From positions 24,863,501-24,927,500 of the forward strand of contig CM056732.1 of the NCBI GenBank assembly GCA_029844215.1: a stretch of DNA of 64,000 nt. Direction: 5' to 3'. This DNA is from Przewalskia tangutica. Its lineage: Eukaryota; Streptophyta; Magnoliopsida; Solanales; Solanaceae. Below are positions 56,278-64,000 of the stretch, piece by piece. Every line of letters begins with the position of its first letter. The stretch's first letter is position 1. The translations under genes and the position numbers were made by a program. The notes under the pieces are model-generated. The model did no database searches. It was not told the origin of the DNA and saw nothing but the letters and a program-made list of their open reading frames with translations.

Positions 56278-57529
56278 TGTCAGCGATTTTCCTTATGCTT
56301 TACGCAAGTGTACGTATCGCTCAAGTAATATAGTCTTGGTAAGACCGAATATCGTCCTCAGGAACTGGTTTTCAATTACCAAACATCTATCCTAAGTTAT
56401 CTATTTGACTATCTATATCTTGTTTTGGTTTTATCTATAAACTACTGAAGTAATTGCAGAAATTGACTAAAATACTTTATTTGAATCAGTTATGGTGGAA
56501 ATAGGGTTTTCAATCTCCTCGACTATCCACTCGCTTTAATCCTTAATGCAGTAATAAAAGTTCTTTTTCTATTTTAAGATAGCAGGTTAGCTAGACTGTT
56601 TTATATTCCGGTTAGGATATATAAATGCTCAACCCCAGTGCAGAAATCTTCTATATTTATATGATAGATTTTACCACATAGGAGGATTAAGAACAATAAC
56701 ATATGAAGCTACATAAGTATCGGAGTATTTTCGTCCACGATTTTAACTTATGTTTATTCAACTACAGCATATCCAAATCTCTCCTCTCGGTTCTTGATTC
56801 GAAATCATATACGTAATGATAACTAGTGATCACTTAATTATCAAACAATCAAACCAAATATTGAATAAATCTTAACTATATGAAGAAGTAACCAAAATAC
56901 TGCATTAATTCATAAAGAAGAGTTTCAAGCGATTCGAAAGTAAAACCCTAATTAAAAGTTTAGCTCCTAGCCATAAACATGCTAAGAACCAAATTAATAT
57001 CCAACATGAACTAAATTAAAATAAAGCAAAGAAAAGAAAATACTTTGGAACAAGTCTCCAATCTTGTAGCCTCCAAAAACTATGTTGTGTTGTGAAGAAA
57101 GGTTGAGTCCCCTTTAAAAAATCTGCCCAAAGGGCCTTTTATAAGCTCCAAAAACGTGTACCCTTTTCCTCCTCGCCCTTGGCCAATTCCCTTTCGGATC
57201 TGGACAATTTTCCGCCTAGGCGTCGCGGCCCTGATGACTGGCACCGCGGCGCCTTAACTCCTGTAGCCCCTCAGATCTTTGGGCGCCGTGGCCCTGCGTT
57301 CCTGCGCCACGGCGATGCCTCGCCTTTGTCCGGATTGCCAGCTTTCGTCAATTTTTGGCTCGGGAACTTCCTTTTCTGCCCAATTATTTCTCTTTTTTGC
57401 CACATTACCTTTTTAAACCACTGTGACTCAAAAGAAAGAAAAATACCCTAACACGACACATATTTGAACAAAAATGGGCAAAATACTAACTAAAAATGAC
57501 TCTAAAAGTGCATATAAATATGCCTAACA
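56278..57529 (-). repeat. 3' LTR of Gypsy B
   Basis: The LTR is 1252 bp, from TGTCAGCGATTTTCC to ATGCCTAACA on the plus strand. It aligns with 63391-64000 except for a gap: about 63458 lacks the GACCGAATATCGTCCTCAGG stretch and neighbours (about 70 bp) present at 56344. It shares AATATAGTCTTGGTAAGACC and other blocks with the Gypsy A LTR. Confidence 0.93.
57219..57314. repeat. Two GC-rich modules in the Gypsy B LTR
   Basis: Copy one (57219-57253) is GGCGTCGCGGCCCTG, ATGACT, GGCACCGCGGCGCC. Copy two (57282-57314) is GGCGCCGTGGCCCTG, CGTTCCT, GCGCCACGGCG. They hold the same relative place in the LTR as the module of Gypsy A. Confidence 0.85.
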
Positions 57530-57547
57530 AACACCTCCAAACTTAAC
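57530..57547 (-). other. Polypurine tract of Gypsy B
   Basis: The minus-strand AAGTTTGGAGGTGTT precedes the LTR start TGTTAGGC. It is the expected plus-strand primer. Confidence 0.8.
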
Positions 57548-58985
57548 ATTTGCTCGCCCTCGAGTAAAGATCAAAACAGAATCAAAGACACAAAAGAAAA
57601 TAAAAGACTCAAAGACTCTGATCAACTTGCTGCACAAATTTCACTAGAAAAACATGAATGTAAGTTGGGATAATATACAGGAACATATATAGCATGGATT
57701 TTTAGCAATCTAGAATTTCAAGTCAGATATTTCGCAAATTCATTTCAATCATGCTCAATGGAAGTACGAATACCTAACCTATGCATGTCAATTTCAAAAT
57801 TTCATGGCATGTTCACTTTCTATTCTCCACTAATCATAGACATAAATACTAGAGATCTTCAGGACTTTTCAGGGTTGTAATGTAGGCTTAGGCAAGGGTA
57901 GGTAAAAATAGGCATTTAGGATCAAATTACGTACCATAAGCTATTTTCATTCAACTCATTCTTCCTCATTTTTGACTTTCTTTTTTAGTCTCATACCTAT
58001 CTTCTCCCGTCATTTATTTTGAGAGAATGAGATACATTATAACAAGCAGCCTCAAACTTAGGCTTTTGCATATTCTTCATTCATTGGGGTGCATCAAATT
58101 TTTCAATTCTCTTTTCATTTCTTTTTCAACACTTTTCATCCCAATAGTTTTCAATTATCACTTATGGCACAAACATGGACTCATAGGGGTCAAAGAAAGA
58201 TCTTATTTAGACTCAAAGGGGCTGACTAGAGATACAATTTATTGTCAGGGATAGGCAGTGAATGATAAGAAGGGCTAACAAAAAAATGCTTGAGTTATCT
58301 CCCTAACATGTACATCCTAACTATTTCGCCTCAAATAACAAGCAAGCAGACACATAGACCTTATCGTTAACAACACATAAATTAAGCACAAGTACCCCAA
58401 ATAATTCGATTTCATGAATTCTTAGCATATCTAACTTAAGCATTCAGATTTTTGCTTCTAATTCCATTACATTATCCCACTTACTTCACTAGGCGTTTCA
58501 AGTAACTACAACATGCATGGAAAAAAATTGACTCATATAAAATATAAACAAGACAATCAAATAGACACAAAAACACACAATAGACACACAAAATAGACTA
58601 AGAATCCTAACACCCCCAAACTTAAATGACACATTGTCCCTAATGTGTACAAGACTCAAAATAAAAAGATGGAAGGACTTACAGACTTTACGGTTTAAAA
58701 TGGTGGAGTTGTCATTGACGGATAATGCATGGCAGACACTTTCAGATAGGCGTCACGGCGCTGCAACTCCTGCAGGTTCTCTGGACTTTCGGAGCCGCGG
58801 CCTTGCTATCTGGCACCGCGGCGTCATTTTTCCTGCGGCTCTCATTCTTTACCTTTCTACTTCTAGTCCATGATCTGGCTGAGATTACAAGATTGTGAGT
58901 CTGTTCATGAGAAAAATTAACAAAATTTCTAAAGTGTTGTGTTGCCTCCCAACTAGCGCTGTCATTAACGTCTTGTAGCCGGACG
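57548..58985 (-). other. Gypsy B 3' non-coding block
   Basis: About 1.4 kb between the integrase end and the polypurine tract, homologous to 2156-2444 plus 5682-6957 of Gypsy A. It contains further tracts like the polypurine tract (58611-58625, AAGTTTGGGGGTG on the minus strand, and a degenerate one at 58049-58060) and two GC-rich modules. An envelope-like frame, known in some Athila elements, is not visible. Confidence 0.7.
58749..58825. repeat. GC-rich modules in Gypsy B 3' block
   Basis: A half module GGCGTCACGGCGCTG is at 58749-58763. A full 35-bp copy is at 58791-58825: GGAGCCGCGGCCTTG, CTATCT, GGCACCGCGGCGTC. Confidence 0.85.
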
Positions 58986-58996
58986 CAGGCTCCTCT

Positions 58997-60250
58997 TTAC
59001 ATTAGCTTAAGATGGATCACAGAGCTCACATGTTCCATGTCATTTATCAAGTAAGGTTTCAATATCTGTCCGTTCACTTTGAATGGGGCTCCCTCTCTTC
59101 CTCTTACTTCAACTGCACCATAGGGGAATACTCTTTCAACAGTGAAAGGGCCTGACCATTGAGATTTAAGCTTTTCTGGAAAGAGTCGCAACCTTGAGTT
59201 GAATAAGAGCACTTGTTTTCATGATTGGAAGTCTTTTGGGATCAAGTTCTTATCATGTCATGCTTTGGTTCTTTCCTTATAGATTTTTGCATTCTCATAG
59301 GTGTTGTATCTAAATTCATCTAACTCATTCAACTATAGCAGCCTCTTCTGCCCTGCTGCCTTGGCATCCATGTTCAGCTTCTTCATTGCCCAATAAGCCA
59401 TGTGTTCCAACTCCACTGGTAGATGACATGTTTTCCCAAAGACTAACCGGTATGGTGACATTCCAATGGGAGTTTTGAATGTCGTTCTATACGCCCAGAG
59501 TGCGTCATCTAATTTGATAGACCAATTCTTCCTTGAGCCTTCCACTGTCTTTTCCAATATGTTTTTCACTTCCATGTTAGAAATTTTGGCTTGCCCATTT
59601 GCCTGAGGGTGATAGGGCAATGTGGTACGGTGGTAGACTCCATAGCGGAAAAGTAGCGTGTCAAGTTGCTTGTTGCAAAAGTGGCTTCCTTCATCGCTGA
59701 TGATGGCTCTGGGAGTACCAAACCTTGTGAATATGTTCTTTTGGAGGAATTTTTGGACAGTCCTACTGTCATTCTCTTTGGTAGCCACTGCTTCTACCTA
59801 TTTGGACACATAATCTACTCCAAGAAGAATGTATTGATTCCCAAAGAATAACGGGAATGGGCATATGAAGTCGATCCCCCGAACATCAAACAGCTCCACT
59901 TCCAAGATCCCATTCAAGGGCATTTCATTTCGCCTTGATATGTTCCCAGTTCATTGACAATGATCACAGCCCTTCACAGAGGTGTTGGCATCTTTGAATA
60001 GGGATGGCCAGTAAAAAAACCACTCTGCAGTACTTTGGCGGCTGTTCATGATGCTCCAAAATGCCCACCACATTGTAAGGTGTGACAATGGGTGAGAATC
60101 TGGTGCATCTCATCTTCTGATATACAACGCCTAATGACTTGGTCGGCGCAATGCTTGTAGAGAATCGACTCCTCCCATTAGTAGTGTTTTACTTCTGAAT
60201 AGAACCTTTTCACCTGCTGTCTTGTCAATCCTGGGGGTACTACTTTGGCT
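58997..60250 (-). pseudogene. Gypsy B integrase, decayed
   Basis: The integrase core is in the open frame 59333-59788: GTPRAIISDEGSHFCN with the second catalytic Asp, YHPQANGQAKISN where the catalytic Glu would be expected two positions on (here Lys), and LDDALWAYRTTFKTPIGMSP. The C-terminal part is at 58997-59212 (LKSQWSGPFTVERVFPYGAV) and is separated by stops. The N-terminal zinc-binding region and first Asp lie at about 59790-60100 in broken frames. The enzyme would insert element DNA; the Glu to Lys change and the stops make this copy inactive. Confidence 0.88.
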
Positions 60251-61300
60251 GCAAGAAAATTAACAAAATCAGCGTACCAGAGTAAATTAAAACCAATGCT
60301 TACCTGAAATAATTACTCATCTGGGAAGTGATCATTTATCTGCACATCCTTGGTGTTCTGGCTCTCCTTGTTTTCAAGCCTTGATAGGTGGTCAACAACC
60401 AAGTTATATGTTCCCTTCTTATCACGGATTTCCATGTCAAACTCTTGTAACAACAGCACCTATCGGATAAGATGGGGGTTCACATCCTTTTTTGTCATCA
60501 AGTACTTTATAGCAGAGTGGTCGGTGTACACTATCACCTTATTCCCAATTAGGTATGGCCTGAACTTCTCAAATGTGTATACTATCGCTAGCAGCTCTTT
60601 CTCTATTGTGGCATAATTTAATTGTGCATCATTAAGAGTTTTGCTAGCGTAGTAGACAGATCTGAATACCTTATCAACCCTCTGCCCAAGAACTGCTCCC
60701 ACTGCATAATCATTTGCATCACACATTAGTTCAAATGGGAGCTTCCATTTCAGCGCAATGACTATAGGTGCTGAAATCAACCTCTCCTTGAGTGTATGGA
60801 ACACTGTCATGCATTCCTTATTGAATTCAAAAGCAACTCCGTTCATCAGCAAGGTGGAAAGGGGTTTCGAAATTTTTGAGAAGTCTTTGATGAATCTTTT
60901 ATAGAAACCAGCATGCCCAAGGAAACTTCTAACCCCTTTTACTGACACTGGGGGTGCCAGATTTTTAATCACTGAAATATTTGCTCTATCCACCTCAATG
61001 ACTTGGCTGGATATTTGTGGCCAAGGACAATACCCTCCTTTACCATAAAATGACACTTCTCCCAGTTCAGTACAAGGTTGGACTCTTCGCACCGTTGCAA
61101 CATTGCTTCCAAATGCTTTAAACACTCATCAAAAGAAGACCCAAAGACAAAAAAGTCGTCCATGAAAATCTCTATGGTCCTATCCACCATGTCAGAGAAG
61201 ATTGCCATCATGCACCACTGAAAGGTAGTAGGTGCATTGCAGAGCCCGAATGACATTCTTCTGAAAGCGAACGCACTGTGCCGGCAGTGAATCTCGCTTT
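60251..61300 (-). pseudogene. Gypsy B reverse transcriptase C-terminal part and RNase H
   Basis: Frame 60969-61256 has MSFGLCNAPTTFQ and the RT catalytic FMDDFFVFG (YMDD-like; about 61168-61142). Frame 60460-61010 continues with VRSFLGHAGFYKRFIKDFSK, the connection domain, and RNase H with LMCDANDYAVGAVLGQR and IEKELLAIVYTFEKFRPYL, then VYTDHSAIKYL. The end of RNase H and spacer to 60251 is in short frames. A frameshift at about 61010-61060 separates the two. Confidence 0.9.
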
Positions 61301-61301
61301 T

Positions 61302-62411
61302 TCACGATCTTACGTGATACCCTGAGTAACCATCTAGGAAGCAATAATAGTTGTGTCCTGCGAGCCTGTCCAACATCTGATTTAGAAAGGGCAATAGAAA
61401 GTGGTCTTTTCTGGTTGCCTTGTTCAACTTGCGGTAGTCAATGCATATCCCCCATCCTGTAACTGTTCTAGATGGAATGAGCTCATTCTTTTCATTGGTA
61501 ACCACAGTCATACCACCCTTCTTGGGCACCACTTGTACAGAACTCACCCATGCACTGTCAGAAATAGGATAAATCACCCAAGCATCAAGCCATTTCATGA
61601 TTTCTTTCCTCACTACCTCCTTCATGTTTGGATTCAGTCTCCTCCGTGCCTCAATGGAGGATCTGCTCTCGTATTCTAGACGGATCTTATGCATCACTAT
61701 TGAAGGACTTATCCCTCTTATGTCTGCCAATGTCCACCCAATAGCACGTTTGTGGGCCCGCAACACTCTCAACAATTTTTCAGTCTCTACTTTAGATAGT
61801 TGAGCAGAAACAATTACCAGCAATGTATTATTTTCACCTAGATACTGGTAGTGCAAGCGATCAGGTAGCGTCTTCAACTCTAACTCTGGAGCTTTTTCGA
61901 TGGATGGTACTGATCTTTCTGGCATCTGCCCTAGCCCTTCATATTTCTTCTTATAACATGGCTCATAAGAATCCATCCAATCCACATAATCCATCAACTC
62001 TGCATCATCACTTATGTCCTGGTCACATTGTGTTATCACCCACTCAAGAGCATCCACATTCCTGAGATTGTTCTTTGAAACTTCTGTTTCCATCACATCA
62101 ATAGCATAACATTTGTTTCTTTCTCTTGGAAAGGTTGCTGTCCGGAATACATTGAAAATCACCTCTTCTTCCTGAACTCGAAGTCTCAGCTCACCTTTTT
62201 TAACATCTATGAGTGTATGTCCTGTGGCTAGGAATGGTATGCCAAGGATAATGGGAATCAATTCATCTTCTTTCATGTCTAAGATGATGAAATTAGCGGG
62301 GAATATAAAATTGTCCACCTTAATCGACACATCCTCGATGATTCCTCTAGGATGGACGATAGAGCAATCGGATAGCTGTAAGGTGATGGTTGTAGGTCGT
62401 GCTTCCCCCAC
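61302..62411 (-). CDS. Gypsy B protease and RT N-terminal part (open segment)
   Basis: A 369-codon open frame. It begins inside the retropepsin-like protease, after the active site, with IILDMKEDELIPIILGIPFL (about residues 42-61). It continues through the linker, with LRVLRAHKRAIGWTLADIRG (about 214-233), into RT with PISDSAWVSSVQVVPKKGG (about 282-300), ICIDYRKLNKATRKDHFLLP (about 321-340) and FLDGYSGYH containing the first RT aspartate. It ends by frameshift just after GYSGYH. The active-site part of the protease lies upstream of 62411 in another frame. Confidence 0.85.
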   Translation of the reverse strand: MGEARPTTITLQLSDCSIVHPRGIIEDVSIKVDNFIFPANFIILDMKEDELIPIILGIPFLATGHTLIDVKKGELRLRVQEEEVIFNVFRTATFPRERNKCYAIDVMETEVSKNNLRNVDALEWVITQCDQDISDDAELMDYVDWMDSYEPCYKKKYEGLGQMPERSVPSIEKAPELELKTLPDRLHYQYLGENNTLLVIVSAQLSKVETEKLLRVLRAHKRAIGWTLADIRGISPSIVMHKIRLEYESRSSIEARRRLNPNMKEVVRKEIMKWLDAWVIYPISDSAWVSSVQVVPKKGGMTVVTNEKNELIPSRTVTGWGICIDYRKLNKATRKDHFLLPFLNQMLDRLAGHNYYCFLDGYSGYHVRS

Positions 62412-63285
62412 TCCAAGTTTTCAAAACACCAAATTGGGCATTAGATTTATACCTGTCCCCAAATCACACAAGGCCTTATGACATTCAAACTTTCCTATAG
62501 TGCAAGGGATGGTGAAGCTCCCCGGATCTTTCAACTTCTGAGGTAACTTCTTCTGTAGGATGGCACTGCATCTTCAGTCAACACCACTATTTCATACTCC
62601 TCCTACCTCTCTTTTTACCGAGGATCTCCTTCATGAACTTTACATAACTCGGCATCTGATCTAGAGCCTCGGCAAATGGAATGTTGATTTGCAGATGTTT
62701 GAAGATTTCCAGAAATTTAGAAAATTGTTTGTTAAGAGAACTTGTTTTTAGCCTCTGGGGACATGGTATATTTGCGTCAACAACTGCTGGCAGTGTTCTT
62801 TATTTCGGACGAAGGTCTCCAGCAACCACTACGTCATCTGATATATCGGCGCCGCGACCCTGCTCAGTGAAACCGCGGCGTTGGAAATCCTGAGAGCCTT
62901 ATGAGTCCTCCTTCTCCGAACACAGTGGTGGTGAGCTAGCTTCCACTAGTTCGCCATTTCTTAGATCAATCGCCTGACACTGCTCTTTCGGATTCACCCC
63001 AATATTGTCAGGGTGGTTCCTTTGTATTCTGTTGCTCAGCATGCTAGTGAGTTATCCTATTTGTATCTCTAAATTTTTTAGGGACACTCTTGTCTCATAC
63101 ATGAACTGAGTCTGGCGCTTAGTGAGCATGAGTATGGCCGCCTGCAACCCATTTTGATCTTCCTGTGGGACATGAGGGTTGTATTGTTGTTGATAGTTCT
63201 GTAGCCCGTGATAGTGATGGTCCATGTTCGCTGGGTCCCTGAGATGGATCAAAACCAACAAACAAATCACGGTGCACAGTTCCAC
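62412..63285 (-). pseudogene. Gypsy B gag C-terminal part and gag-pro junction
   Basis: The minus-strand frame 63052-63285 contains TRVSLKNLEIQIG, the gag segment shared with Gypsy A; it is followed by NPKEQCQAIDLRNGELVEAS across frames. Lower down are PCPQRLKTSSLNKQFSKFLE and INIPFAEALDQMPSYVKFM (about 62770-62635), the conserved Athila gag-pro junction. The capsid N-terminal part is missing, as in Gypsy A. Stops occur near 63050 and 62900. A GC-rich module sits in this coding stretch. Confidence 0.8.
62848..62883. repeat. GC-rich module inside Gypsy B gag-pro
   Basis: GGCGCCGCGACCCTG, CTCAGTGA, AACCGCGGCGTTG. It lies between the gag tail and the PCPQRLK segment, where related elements are not GC-rich as far as I recall. 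On the minus strand it reads QRRGFTEQGRGADISDD without a stop. Confidence 0.75.
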
Positions 63286-63367
63286 AAATAAAAGAAATTA
63301 ATAAAAATAAAATAAAAGCCAAATTAGAAATTAAGAATAGATAGTTTGATATTGAAACTACGTCAAT

Positions 63368-63384
63368 CCCCGGCAACGGCGCCA
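63368..63384 (-). other. Primer binding site of Gypsy B (tRNA-Asp type)
   Basis: The plus strand reads CCCCGGCAACGGCGCCA, identical to that of Gypsy A, six bases from the LTR edge at 63391. Confidence 0.92.
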
Positions 63385-63390
63385 AAAACA

Positions 63391-64000
63391 TGTCAGCGAT
63401 TTTCCTTATGCTTTACGCAAGTGTACGTATCGCTCAAGTAATATAGTCTTGGTAACTATTTGACTATCGATATTTTGTTTTGATTTTATCTATAAACTAC
63501 TGAAGTAATTGCAGAAATTAACTAAAATACTTTATTTGAATCAGTTATGGTGGAAATAGGGGTTTCAATCTCCTCGACTATCCACTCGCTTTAATCCTTA
63601 ATGCAGCAATAAAAGTTCTTCTTCTATTTTAAGATAGCAGGTTAGCTAGACTGTTTTATATTCCGGTTAGGATATATAAACGCTCAACCTCAGTGCAGAA
63701 ATCTTCTATATTTCTATGATAGATTTTACCACATAGGAGGATTAAGAACAATAACCTATGAAGCTACATAAGTATCGGGGTATTTTCGTCCACGATTTTA
63801 ACTTATGTTTATTCAACTACAGCATATCCAAATCTCCCCTCTCGGTTCTTGATTCGAAATCATATACGTGATGATAACTAGTGATCAATTAATTATCAAA
63901 CAATCAAACCAAATATTGAATAAATCTTAACTATATGAAGAAGAAATCAAAATACTGCATTAATTCATAAAGACGAGTTTCAAGCGATTCGAAAGGAAAA
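63391..64000 (-). repeat. 5' LTR of Gypsy B (partial)
   Basis: It starts TGTCAGCGATTTTCC and continues beyond the window. About 610 bp are visible and match the 3' LTR closely, apart from an approximately 70 bp deletion near 63458. Confidence 0.92.

Larger units (their letters stand above)
56278..64000 (-). mobile_element. Gypsy B, Athila-like LTR retrotransposon (runs off the right edge)
   Basis: The 3' LTR is 56278-57529 and the 5' LTR starts at 63391 and continues past the window. A tRNA-Asp-type primer site and a polypurine tract are present. The coding order on the minus strand is gag, protease, RT, RNase H, integrase, as in Gypsy elements. There is no chromodomain. LTR sequence, primer site and non-coding 3' region are related to Gypsy A. 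It is inserted in the gag of Copia E2; the right-hand target duplication is outside. Confidence 0.93.

Noticed and set aside
56278..63390. Envelope-like gene in Gypsy B
   Set aside because: The region after integrase has no long frame, no signal peptide and no membrane segment in a consistent frame.

Overview
The window is a plant nuclear sequence made almost entirely of nested transposable elements. It contains Copia and Gypsy LTR retrotransposons with plant-type tRNA primer sites, an RTE-type LINE, a CACTA transposon, two hAT transposons and intron-like AT-rich filler. The families and their terminal sequences point to a eudicot, probably an asterid such as a Solanaceae relative (inference from recalled element families; no search was run). 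I see no convincing complete host gene, rRNA, tRNA, CRISPR array or bacterial operon. Element names (C1, A, F, D, E1, E2, B) are mine.

Left block (1-21,606). A Copia element on the minus strand (C1) is split by Gypsy A (834-9122, Athila-like, pol deleted), which itself carries a 3.2 kb solo LTR (2445-5681). The gag end of C1 abuts a 5'-truncated RTE LINE on the plus strand. The 3' tail of that LINE is split by a 10 kb CACTA element (11519-21554, CCT target duplication), and the LINE tail resumes at 21555. Inside the CACTA lies Copia F (13153-18461), which has a 1177-codon open gag-pol frame.

Middle block (21,607-48,215). Low-information, possibly host sequence holds a PIF/Harbinger-like remnant with a leucine-rich-repeat fragment, and a solo Tekay-like LTR (23926-26154). 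hAT1 (26651-44493) carries giant element D (27853-42359). D has 4.3 kb LTRs, an Ogre/Tat-type gag and no recognisable pol. hAT2 (44758-48074) lies 264 bp downstream in the same orientation. Target duplications are perfect at hAT1, D, hAT2 and both solo LTRs, so the nesting order is well supported.

Right block (48,216-64,000). A 5'-truncated Copia body (E1) ends in an LTR. The same LTR is followed by a primer site, leader and gag of a second copy (E2). E2 is interrupted by Gypsy B (56278 to beyond the window), an Athila-like element whose decayed gag, protease, RT, RNase H and integrase are all visible on the minus strand.

The most interesting signal belongs to no standard feature type. It is a GC-rich, roughly palindromic module of about 35 bp with the fixed layout GGCGCCGYGRCCCTG, six variable bases, GGCRCCRYGGCGCC. 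It recurs in LTRs, leaders and coding regions of unrelated Gypsy and Copia elements. In one element the two LTRs differ most at exactly this module. A second cross-element observation is that differences between the two D LTRs cluster in small blocks around CAG/CTG trinucleotides, which may be a consensus artefact at CHG-methylated sites rather than real mutation.
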